Shown: positions 1 through 6,699 of the stretch, in pieces | Position numbering within the stretch: position 1 is the first letter of the stretch | How the letters are laid out: every line of letters begins with the position of its first letter | Source: an uncultured bacterium | GTDB lineage: Bacteria; Actinomycetota; Coriobacteriia; Coriobacteriales; Atopobiaceae | Reading direction: 5' to 3' | Length of the DNA: 11,374 nt | NCBI GenBank assembly: GCA_905214175.1 | Contig: CAJMLD010000035.1 | Coordinates: 1 to 11,374, forward strand | Notes under the pieces: model-generated | Told to the model about the DNA's origin: nothing | The model's input: the letters and a program-made list of their open reading frames with translations, nothing else | The model's database searches: none | Position numbers and translations under genes: made by a program

Positions 1-55
1 AATGGAGTATATGCAGTTCCAGGATCAGCTCAGATGGAAAATATAGAACAACACA
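1..55. other. A/T-rich left edge, possible 3' end of an upstream gene
   Basis: The first ~55 bases are clearly poorer in G/C than everything after them. In the second forward frame an open stretch (…FQDQLRWKI) ends at a TAG at 44-46, so this may be the tail of an upstream plus-strand gene. The fragment is too short (about 14 residues) to assign a family. Surface-polysaccharide clusters often carry A/T-rich acquired genes next to rhamnose genes, which would fit, but that is inference. It could equally be non-coding leader of the rhamnose gene. Confidence 0.2.
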
Positions 56-72
56 CGCGCCCGCCGCGCGCG

Positions 73-80
73 GGAGGGGG
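73..80 (+). promoter_or_regulatory. Ribosome binding site deciding the start of rmlCD
   Basis: GGAGGGGG lies 7 nt upstream of the ATG at 88. An in-frame ATG also exists at 34, but it has no comparable purine-rich site before it and would add an 18-residue Arg/Pro/Gly-rich leader that does not resemble an epimerase N terminus. The ATG at 88 is therefore preferred. Confidence 0.7.
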
Positions 81-87
81 CCGCCAG

Positions 88-1550
88 ATGGAGTTCGAGA
101 AGGACCTCAGGGTCGAGGAGACCGGCATCGAGGGCCTCAAGGTCGTGGAGCTCAGCGTCCACGGGGACTCCCGCGGCTGGTTCAAGGAGAACTGGCAGAG
201 GGCAAAGATGGTGGCCCTCGGGGTCCCCGACCTGCGCGTGGTCCAGAACAGCGTCTCCTTCAACGCCGAGAGGGGCGTCACGCGCGGCATCCACGCGGAG
301 CCCTGGGACAAGTTCGTCTCCGTGGCGACGGGCTCGGTCTTCGGCGCCTGGGTCGACCTCAGGCAGGGGAGCGAGACCTTCGGGAGGGTCTTCACGGCCA
401 CCCTCGACCCCTCCCGCGCGATATACGTCCCCCGGGGCGTCGGCAACTCCTTCCAGGCGCTCGAGGACGGGACGGCCTACACCTACCTCGTGGACGCCCA
501 CTGGTCGGCGGAGCTGAAGAGGACCTACACGTTTGTTAACCTCGCCGACCCGGCGCTGGGGATCGACTGGCCCATCCCCCTCTCCGAGGCCACGCTCTCC
601 GAGGCGGACAGGCACCACCCGGCGCTCAGGGACGTCGTGCCCATGGCCCCGAAGAGGACGCTCGTCACGGGATGCAACGGGCAGCTCGGGCGCGCGGTGA
701 GGGCGCTCGCGGGGGAGAGGGGCGTCGCGTCCTCCTTCGACTTCTGCGACGTCGACGAGTTCGACTTCTCGGACCCCGGGGCCTACTCGCGCTACGACTG
801 GGACCTCTACGGCACGGTCGTCAACTGCGGCGCCTACACCGCCGTCGACAGGGCGGAGACCCCGGGGGGCAGGGCGGCCGCCTGGAGGGCCAACGCGACC
901 GGCCCGGCGCTCCTCGCCCGCGCGTGCGCGGCGCACGGTGTCACCCTCGTGCACGTCTCCTCCGACTACGTCTTCGACGGCACGAGGGAGGTGCACGACG
1001 AGACCGAGCCATTCTCGCCTCTCAACGTGTACGGCCAGTCCAAGGCGGCGGGCGACCTCGCCGTGGCGGGCTGCCCCCGGCACTACGTGCTGCGCTCCAG
1101 CTGGGTCATAGGCGACGGCCGCAACTTCGTGAGGACCATGGCCGCCCTCTCCGACCGCGTCGCGGACCCCGACGACAATCTCTCCGAGGTCACCGTGGTG
1201 GACGACCAGACGGGCCGCCTCACCTTCGCGCGGGACATGGCGCGCGCCATATTCCACCTGCTGGGCTCCCGCGCCCCGTACGGCACCTACGACTGCACCG
1301 GCTCGGGCAGGGTCGCCAGCTGGGCCGACGTCGCCCGCGAGGTCTTCGGCCTGAGGAACGGCAACGGGGAGGCCGTCCGCCCCGTCTCCACCGCGGAGTA
1401 CTACGCGAGCGCCGGGGGCCCGGTGGCCCCGAGGCCGGCGCACTCGGCGCTCGACCTCGCCAAGCTGGAGGCAACGGGCTTCCCCATGCCCGACTGGGAG
1501 CGGGAGCTCGAGGGGCACGTGCGCGGGCTGGCGGGGCGCACGCGCGATAA
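88..1550 (+). CDS. rfbC-rfbD: Bifunctional dTDP-4-dehydrorhamnose 3,5-epimerase / 4-reductase (RmlC-RmlD fusion), stop lost by apparent frameshift
   Basis: Cytosolic enzyme for the last two steps of dTDP-L-rhamnose synthesis. Residues 1-185 form an RmlC-like cupin epimerase with the RGIH motif (His69, expected base), nearby Lys75, and the WVDLR and GIDWP motifs. Residues 186 to about 487 form an RmlD-like NADPH reductase with Rossmann GCNGQLG (195-201), SSDYVFDG (from 291) and Y315xxxK319. This fused arrangement is one I recall from Bifidobacterium and Coriobacteriia. The expected RmlC catalytic Tyr region (usually YY) reads HW here, and the usual GFAHGF reads GVGNSF. The frame used has no stop near the end of the reductase; it continues out of phase through rfbB to a TGA at 2686-2688. 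I end the feature at the TAA at 1548-1550, reached after a one-base correction, giving about 487 aa. Codon use is extreme: about nineteen AGG codons. rfbB follows 26 nt later. Function is secure; the 3' end is not. Confidence 0.82.
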
Positions 1551-1576
1551 CGCAACCCCGACACAGGGAGGACGGA

Positions 1577-2590
1577 ATGTCCGAGCAGTTCAGCAACATC
1601 ATCGTGACAGGCGGCTGCGGCTTCATAGGCAGCAACTTCGTGCGCTGGGTGGCGGCCAACCACCCCGAGGTGCACGTGACCGTGCTCGACAAGCTCACCT
1701 ATGCGGGCAACCCCGAGAACATCGCGGGCCTGCCGGCAGACCGGGTCGAGCTCGTGGTGGGCGACGTCTGCGACGCGGCCCTGCTGGACCGCCTGGTCCC
1801 CGGCCACGACGCGATCGTCCACTTCGCGGCCGAGTCCCACAACGACAACTCGATCGCCGACCCGGAGCCGTTCGTGCGGACCAACGTGGTGGGCACCTAC
1901 CGGCTGCTGGAGGCTTGCCGGAAGTACGACGTGCGCTACCACCACATCTCGACCGACGAGGTCTACGGGGACCTCGCGCTCGACGAGCCGAGGCGCTTCG
2001 AGCCGGGCGACCCCTACCGGCCGAGCTCGCCGTACTCCTCGACCAAGGCGTCCTCCGACCTGCTGGTCCGTGCTTGGCACCGCACTTACGGCGTGCGAGC
2101 CACGATCTCCAACTGCTCCAACAACTACGGCCCCTACCAGCACGTCGAGAAGTTCATCCCCAGGCAGATCACGAACGTCCTCTGCGGCGCCCGCCCGAAG
2201 CTCTACGGCACGGGCGAGAACGTGCGCGACTGGATCCACACGGAGGACCACTCCCGCGCGGTCTGGGACATCCTCACGCGCGGCCGCATGGGCGAGACCT
2301 ACCTCATAGGCGCCAACGGCGAGCGCTCCAACGTCGAGGTCCTGCGCGAGATCCTGCGCCAGATGGGGCGCCCCGAGGACGACTTCGACTGGGTGCGCGA
2401 CCGCCCCGGCCACGACCGCCGCTACGCGATCGACCCCACCAAGCTCGAGGACGAGCTCGGGTGGAGGCCCATCCACACGGACTTCTCGGAGGGCCTCGCG
2501 CAGACCATAGAGTGGTACCGGGAGCACGAGTCCTGGTGGCGCCCCGCCAAGGAGGCCACCGAGGCCAAGTACGCGGCGCAGGGGCAGTAG
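1577..2590 (+). CDS. rfbB: dTDP-glucose 4,6-dehydratase
   Basis: Extended short-chain dehydrogenase that converts dTDP-glucose to dTDP-4-keto-6-deoxyglucose using tightly bound NAD+, the step before the epimerase/reductase encoded just upstream. The 337-aa product has the family's usual length. Visible motifs are the Rossmann GGCGFIGS (12-19), AAESHNDNS (84-92), STDEVYGD (125-132) with the family's catalytic Asp127-Glu128 pair, Y153xxxK157, and NCSNNYGPYQ (179-188). The ATG at 1577 has AGGGAGG 5 nt upstream. It is cotranscribed with the rmlCD-type gene, 26 nt away. The other enzyme of the pathway, glucose-1-phosphate thymidylyltransferase (rmlA), is absent and must lie elsewhere. AGG codons are rare here (three), unlike its upstream partner, so the two genes may differ in history. 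Confidence 0.95.
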   Translation: MSEQFSNIIVTGGCGFIGSNFVRWVAANHPEVHVTVLDKLTYAGNPENIAGLPADRVELVVGDVCDAALLDRLVPGHDAIVHFAAESHNDNSIADPEPFVRTNVVGTYRLLEACRKYDVRYHHISTDEVYGDLALDEPRRFEPGDPYRPSSPYSSTKASSDLLVRAWHRTYGVRATISNCSNNYGPYQHVEKFIPRQITNVLCGARPKLYGTGENVRDWIHTEDHSRAVWDILTRGRMGETYLIGANGERSNVEVLREILRQMGRPEDDFDWVRDRPGHDRRYAIDPTKLEDELGWRPIHTDFSEGLAQTIEWYREHESWWRPAKEATEAKYAAQGQ

Positions 2591-2618
2591 GCTCTCGACC
2601 CGTCGCTGGTCGGCCGGG

Positions 2619-2640
2619 GCGCTTCCGGAGCGCTCTAATT
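2619..2640 (+). terminator. Weak terminator-like hairpin after rfbB
   Basis: GCGCT (2619-2623) and AGCGC (2629-2633) form a 5-bp stem around a TCCGG loop, 29 nt after the rfbB stop, followed by the modestly T-containing TCTAATT. The stem is short and the T tract poor, so termination efficiency is doubtful. It sits where the base composition changes between the rhamnose block and the amaP block, as expected for a transcription boundary. Confidence 0.35.
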
Positions 2641-2722
2641 AGCGTCCCGCCAAAGGGGTATGCTCTTCTTTGTCAGGTCGGCGGATGAATCGTCGGAACG
2701 GCGCTCGACAGGGGAGTTGCGC

Positions 2723-3487
2723 ATGGGTGGTTTCAAGCGCTTCTGCATGTTTGTCTTCTCGCTGGCTGGGCTTTTGTCCCTGGCGGCGTTCGCGCTTACG
2801 TGGCTCGGGCCATGGACTGCCCAGGCCTCTGCGCTCTTCTCGCTTCCGGAGTACTACACCGTGGTTGAAGTGCTCCTTCTCATCACGGTAGTGGGACTGC
2901 TCGTTATGCTCTTCCGCTCGATCCTCTCGCGTCGCGTGCGCACCGTCGAGGTGACTCGCGTCGACGGCGGAACCATCTCGGTCTCGCGTGACGCCATTGC
3001 ATCTCAGGCAAAGCATACGGTCGAGGCGGATGGCACCTGCTCGGCAGACCGCGTCTTTGTGAGCGCCAAGAAGCGTGGCCACGTGCGTGTTCATGTGCGC
3101 GTGCTGCCGCACGAGAACGTCGACGTGGTCCAGAAGGGCACGGAACTCCACGAGGAGCTTGTTCGCGGCCTCACTGCCGTGTGCGGCGAGAAGCTCGAGG
3201 ACGTGAGCCTCGAGTTTGTGGAGCCCAAGGAAGCCGCTGCCATGCCCGCGGGTGACGTGAGCGTGCGCACCACGCAGACGTCTGCCTCGGCTGCCACGGA
3301 CTATGCGACGGATGACTACCTGCCCGCCGCCGAGCCGCCCAGCGAGGAGGCGCCGTCACCCGAGCCACAGGTAACATCCTACGGTGCCATTACGGTTCCC
3401 ATGGGCGCGGGCCACGATGGCGCGTCCGTCTCCGCTAGCAGCAGCACTGCAGACAATAACGGCGACGATAAGGGCGAGGAGGCCTAG
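2723..3487 (+). CDS. amaP: AmaP-like alkaline shock response membrane anchor protein
   Basis: Probable membrane anchor of an Asp23-type envelope scaffold; in Staphylococcus aureus AmaP tethers Asp23 to the membrane. Two hydrophobic segments (about 7-29 and 45-65) form an N-terminal hairpin. After them, about 73-168 is a soluble region whose pattern (VTRVDGGTISVSRDAI, VRVHVRVLPHENV, LEDVSLEFVEP) resembles an Asp23-type fold. Residues 170-254 form a long acidic, Ser/Pro/Ala-rich tail that is probably disordered. The call rests on this architecture plus its place directly before DUF2273 and Asp23 genes. The start at 2723 is chosen because AGGGGAG lies 6 nt upstream and the hydrophobic hairpin begins at once; an ATG at 2660 would add 21 polar residues without an obvious binding site. 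The next gene starts 2 nt after its stop, so the two are translationally coupled. The 254-aa length exceeds the roughly 180 aa I recall for staphylococcal AmaP, mostly because of the tail. Confidence 0.75.
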   Translation: MGGFKRFCMFVFSLAGLLSLAAFALTWLGPWTAQASALFSLPEYYTVVEVLLLITVVGLLVMLFRSILSRRVRTVEVTRVDGGTISVSRDAIASQAKHTVEADGTCSADRVFVSAKKRGHVRVHVRVLPHENVDVVQKGTELHEELVRGLTAVCGEKLEDVSLEFVEPKEAAAMPAGDVSVRTTQTSASAATDYATDDYLPAAEPPSEEAPSPEPQVTSYGAITVPMGAGHDGASVSASSSTADNNGDDKGEEA

Positions 3488-3489
3488 CC

Positions 3490-3894
3490 ATGAGCGACGA
3501 GTTCACCAAGGCGCCGCGGGCCAAGGTCGAGGCCGAGGAGTCGCAGCAATACCAGGACGAGCGGCGCGAGGCGTCGGGCACGCCGAGTGCCCAGCAAGAT
3601 GCCGCTTCAACGAGCGAGCCGCATGAGTCATCCGCCGGCACTCAAGGCGCCCAGAGCACGGTCAACAGGGCCTCTGCCTGGGTGAGCAGGACATTCCCCG
3701 GTCACGAGAACGCCTTCCTGGGCGGAGTCTGCGGCCTTATCGTTGCCATCGTTATGGCGGCCATCGGCTTTTGGCGCACGCTCCTGCTGGTGCTTCTCGT
3801 GCTCATTGGCGTGGCCATTGGCCAGCAGGCAGATGGGGACCCAAAGATCCTTCGCGCCCTGGGCAAGATCTTCCGGGACCACGAGACGCACTAG
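3490..3894 (+). CDS. DUF2273 family small membrane protein
   Basis: A 134-aa protein whose C-terminal half is a DUF2273-type membrane hairpin: FLGGVCGLIVAIVMAAIGFW (about 76-95) then LLLVLLVLIGVAIGQQADGD (about 98-117), ending in a charged helix (LRALGKIFRDH). DUF2273 proteins are short two-pass proteins routinely encoded between AmaP and Asp23; they are thought to help anchor the Asp23 complex but have no defined biochemistry. Odd here is the 70-residue N-terminal extension, hydrophilic and rich in Glu, Gln, Ser and Ala, which about doubles the usual length. The ATG is preceded by GAGGAGG about 7 nt away, located inside the end of amaP. A 60-nt gap separates it from asp23. Confidence 0.82.
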   Translation: MSDEFTKAPRAKVEAEESQQYQDERREASGTPSAQQDAASTSEPHESSAGTQGAQSTVNRASAWVSRTFPGHENAFLGGVCGLIVAIVMAAIGFWRTLLLVLLVLIGVAIGQQADGDPKILRALGKIFRDHETH

Positions 3895-3954
3895 CCACCG
3901 CAACGCAGGGGCGTTTCACGCAGCAATCAGTAGCCCACAGCAAGAGGAGTGAGC

Positions 3955-4524
3955 ATGGATACCGAGAACAACACGCAGGGTGCCGAGGTGCCGGCAGAGG
4001 CGGGCATCGTCGCCTCCCCTGTCTCCGCGGCTCAGCCCGAGCCCGTCGAGGGGCAGGATATCGACATTGCGGACGACTCCGATTCCGAGGACTCCCTCAC
4101 GTTCTCCAATGGTGTCATCGAGAAGATCGTGGCCATCGCCATGCGCGACGTGCCCGGCGTGGTGGGCATGAAGGGCAGCTGGCTCAACCGCGTCCAGGAC
4201 GCCTTTGGTGCCTCCGACACCACGAAGGGTGTCTCGGTGGAGGTCACGCCCGAGAGTGCCGTCAAGGTGAACGTCTCGGTGCTCATCGAGTACGGGGCCT
4301 ACGCCCCGCAGGTCTTCGAGGACGTGAAGAAGGCCATCGTGAAGCAGGTCACGGGCATGACCGGCCTGGAGGTTGCGGGCGTCAACCTGCGCATCGAGGA
4401 CGTGCTCACGCCCGAGGAGTACAAGCGCAGCGTAGAGGCCGAGAAGGATGCTGAGAAGGCCGCCCCAGCCGCGGACGCCAATGATGGCAAGGCTCCGGTT
4501 GCCACCCGCGGCGGGAAGGCGTAG
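3955..4524 (+). CDS. asp23: Asp23/Gls24 family envelope stress response protein
   Basis: Soluble Asp23-domain protein of 189 aa. The conserved domain spans about 48-155: LTFSNGVIEKIVAIAMRDVP, then VPGVVGMKG, VSVEVTPESAVKVNVSVLIEYG and the closing helix plus VNLRIEDVLTPEEY. In S. aureus Asp23 forms a membrane-associated layer held by AmaP, linked to cell-envelope homeostasis; the same role is inferred here. A 45-residue acidic N-terminal arm and a ~30-residue Lys/Ala-rich C-terminal arm flank the domain. ATG at 3955 is chosen because AGAGGAG lies 6 nt upstream; the in-frame GTG at 3949 abuts that site and cannot use it. The next gene, murT, starts 3 nt after the stop, which physically couples Asp23 expression to lipid II amidation. 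Confidence 0.92.
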   Translation: MDTENNTQGAEVPAEAGIVASPVSAAQPEPVEGQDIDIADDSDSEDSLTFSNGVIEKIVAIAMRDVPGVVGMKGSWLNRVQDAFGASDTTKGVSVEVTPESAVKVNVSVLIEYGAYAPQVFEDVKKAIVKQVTGMTGLEVAGVNLRIEDVLTPEEYKRSVEAEKDAEKAAPAADANDGKAPVATRGGKA

Positions 4525-4527
4525 CGC

Positions 4528-5877
4528 ATGGGGTTCCGTAATGCCTGCGCCGTTGGCCTGGGGCGCCTTACGTCCTGGGGTCTGCGCCGCGTGCTCCACC
4601 GCAATGCCTCCCAGATGCCCGGCAGGGTAACCCTGACGCTCGACCCCAATGCCATAGCGCACCTGGCGCCCAAGCTCTCGCAGGGCGCCATTGTGGTCTG
4701 TGGTACCAACGGCAAGACAACAACCAACAACGTGCTGGCAAACGCCATCGAGCGCTCGGGCAGCACGGTGCTGTGCAACCGAGCCGGCGCCAACATGGCC
4801 GCCGGCGTGACCGCGGCACTGCTGCCCGGCAGCGGTGCGGACTGGGCGGTCATGGAGGCCGACGAGCTCTCGACCGTCCATATCCTGCCCCAGCTGCGCC
4901 CCCGCTACCTGGTGCTTCTCAACCTCTTCCGCGACCAGCTTGACCGCGCGGGCGAGATAGACCACGTGCAGGACACCATCGTGGCCGCGCTTGCGGCCTC
5001 GCCCGAGACCACGCTTCTGGTGTGTGGGGACGATCCCCTCTCCGTTGGCGTGGCGCTGCGCGCTAAGAAGGCGGGGACCAAGGTCCTGGCCTTTGGGATA
5101 GGGGAGGATCTCCACCTTCCGCCCGACCGCGTGCCTGAGGCTCGCTTCTGCCAGGTTTGCGGAGCCGAGCTGGCCTACGACTACCGCGCCTATGCCCAGC
5201 TGGGCGCCTTCCGCTGTCCCAACGGCGACTTCGAGCGCCCCAAGCTCGACTTTGTTGCCACCGACGTACGCGTGGATGCCCACGGCGTTGCCTTCGACGT
5301 GGCGTTTCCCGAGGGCGGCACGGCGCACGTCTCTGCTGGCTTTGGTGGCGTCTACATGGTCTATAACCTGCTTGCGGCAGCCGCGGCGGCGCACCTCGCG
5401 GGCGTGGACGCGGCCTCGTTCCAGGCGGCACTCGACGGCTACCATCCCGAGAACGGTCGCCTGCAGCACTTCATGGTTGGCGGGCGCGAGGTTGTCCTCA
5501 ACCTTGCCAAGAACCCCACGGGCTTCAACCAGAACATCTCGCTGCTCCAGACCGACACCCGTCCCAAGGCCGTCTTCTTCGTGATCAACGACGACTTCAA
5601 CGACGGCAAGGACATCTCCTGGATCTGGGATGTGGACTTCGAGCGCCTTCTGTCCGAGAAGGACCTTCTCGCCTTTGCCGGCGGTCACCGCGCAAACGAC
5701 GTGCAGGTTCGCATGAAGTACGCGGGCATCAAGGCACCGGTGGCAAAGACCGTTGGCGAGGTCCTAGGCCGTTTGGGCTCGGTGCCGCTGGACAGGCCTC
5801 TCTACGTGCTGTGCAACTACTCTGCGCTGTGGCCGGCCAAGGCAGAGCTCGAGGGGATGGGTGAGCGTCATGACTAG
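4528..5877 (+). CDS. murT: Lipid II isoglutaminyl synthase, MurT subunit (Mur ligase family)
   Basis: Synthetase subunit that uses ATP and ammonia delivered by GatD to amidate the alpha-carboxyl of D-Glu in the lipid II stem peptide at the inner face of the membrane. The 449-aa product shows the Mur ligase P-loop GTNGKTTT (59-66), NRAGANM (84-90), the MurT signature LFRDQLDRAGE (133-143), a zinc-ribbon insert beginning CQVC (208-211), LAKNPTGFNQ (326-335), and the C-terminal MurT domain with SWIWDVDFE. Asp368 of that motif is my candidate for the MurT Asp known to complete the GatD catalytic triad. The ribbon has only three cysteines: 208, 211 and 230; position 233, where the fourth belongs, is Gly. 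The start is 3 nt after the asp23 stop, with a GGGAAGG site inside asp23. Its end overlaps gatD by 8 nt, as is normal for the pair. Confidence 0.95.
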   Translation: MGFRNACAVGLGRLTSWGLRRVLHRNASQMPGRVTLTLDPNAIAHLAPKLSQGAIVVCGTNGKTTTNNVLANAIERSGSTVLCNRAGANMAAGVTAALLPGSGADWAVMEADELSTVHILPQLRPRYLVLLNLFRDQLDRAGEIDHVQDTIVAALAASPETTLLVCGDDPLSVGVALRAKKAGTKVLAFGIGEDLHLPPDRVPEARFCQVCGAELAYDYRAYAQLGAFRCPNGDFERPKLDFVATDVRVDAHGVAFDVAFPEGGTAHVSAGFGGVYMVYNLLAAAAAAHLAGVDAASFQAALDGYHPENGRLQHFMVGGREVVLNLAKNPTGFNQNISLLQTDTRPKAVFFVINDDFNDGKDISWIWDVDFERLLSEKDLLAFAGGHRANDVQVRMKYAGIKAPVAKTVGEVLGRLGSVPLDRPLYVLCNYSALWPAKAELEGMGERHD

Positions 5878-6649
5878 CAACGTCGCAGAGAAGCTCACCC
5901 CCACGGGCGGCCGAACGCTGCGTATAGCCCACCTCTATCCGGAGCTCCTGAACCTCTATGGCGACTCCGGCAACATCCTGTGCCTGCGCCGTCGCATGGA
6001 GTGGCGCGGCATCACCCCGGACGTGATGGAGGTCCACGTCGACGACACGCCGTCCTTCTCGGGCGTGGACATTGCCTTCATCGGCGGTGGCTCAGACCGC
6101 GAGCAGCGCATTGTGTGCGACAAGCTCCTGGCCGAGCAGGCAGAGATCAGGGCCTTTGTGGAGGACGGCGGCGTGCTCGCGGCCGTGTGCGGCGGCTACC
6201 AGCTTTTAGGCTCGAGCTACCTCATGGCCGACGAGCGCGTGGAGGGGCTTTCCCTTGTGGATCTCTACACCGACCACGGCGACCCGCGCCTCATTGGCAA
6301 CATTGTGGTAGAGAGCTCCATCTCGCCGCAGCCCATCGTGGGCTACGAGAACCATGCCGGCCGTACGCACCTGGGCGAGGGCGTCACCCCGCTGGGACGC
6401 GTGCTCTACGGCCACGGCAACGACGGCGTCACGGGCTATGAGGGCGTGCTCTACAAGAACGTGGTGGGCACCTACGTTCACGGCCCCCTGCTTCCCAAGA
6501 ACCCCGGCGTCGCCGACTACCTTATTGTCCGCGCGATGGAGCGCAAGTACGGCATCGCGGAGCTCGAACCGCTCGACGATACCGAGGAGCTTGCCGCCAA
6601 CCAGGTCATGTACCATCGACTCGTGGCAGGAGAGGTCCAGGAGAGCTAG
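5870..6649 (+). CDS. gatD: Lipid II isoglutaminyl synthase, glutaminase subunit GatD
   Basis: Class I glutamine amidotransferase of the CobB/CobQ type that hydrolyses glutamine and passes ammonia to MurT. The 259-aa protein begins, after a short tail, with IAHLYPELLNLYGDSGNI (19-36), typical of GatD. It carries IGGGSDREQ (71-79), the nucleophile elbow AVCGGYQLLG with Cys107, the GYENHAGRT segment (158-166), and His204 in TYVHGPLLPKNP as the catalytic His. The Asp of the triad is supplied by MurT. The ATG at 5870 lies inside the end of murT (8-nt overlap), with GGTGAG 4 nt upstream; a GTG at 5861 behind GAGGGG would add three residues and cannot be excluded. Overlap and partnership imply coupled translation with murT. 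Confidence 0.95.
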   Translation: MTSNVAEKLTPTGGRTLRIAHLYPELLNLYGDSGNILCLRRRMEWRGITPDVMEVHVDDTPSFSGVDIAFIGGGSDREQRIVCDKLLAEQAEIRAFVEDGGVLAAVCGGYQLLGSSYLMADERVEGLSLVDLYTDHGDPRLIGNIVVESSISPQPIVGYENHAGRTHLGEGVTPLGRVLYGHGNDGVTGYEGVLYKNVVGTYVHGPLLPKNPGVADYLIVRAMERKYGIAELEPLDDTEELAANQVMYHRLVAGEVQES

Positions 6650-6699
6650 CGCGTCGCAGACGGTCGTTGCCGTCGCGCGGCGCACAGGATGGAGGGCGC

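Noticed and set aside
25..1698. Long minus-strand open frame of 557 codons opposite rmlCD
   Set aside because: Its product is Val/Gly/Arg/Ala-rich low-complexity sequence with no recognisable motif, the normal shadow of a gene with G/C-rich third positions; the plus strand has clear enzyme motifs.
2659..2664. TATGCT as the -10 promoter element of the amaP operon
   Set aside because: Well placed, 59 nt before the start, but no -35 element at 16-18 nt; too weak to list as a feature although a promoter is expected in this gap.
1551..2688. C-terminal ~370-residue extension of the rhamnose fusion protein
   Set aside because: It is rfbB read in the wrong frame (Arg/Pro/His-rich), while the overlapping rfbB frame has every catalytic motif and its own ribosome binding site.
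3916..5688. 590-codon minus-strand open frame opposite asp23 and murT
   Set aside because: No family motif and shadow-like composition; the plus strand carries conserved Asp23 and MurT domains throughout.
6659..6674. Hairpin GACGG/CCGTC between gatD and the kinase as a terminator
   Set aside because: Stem of only 5 bp with no T tract after it; chance expectation in such G/C-rich DNA is high.
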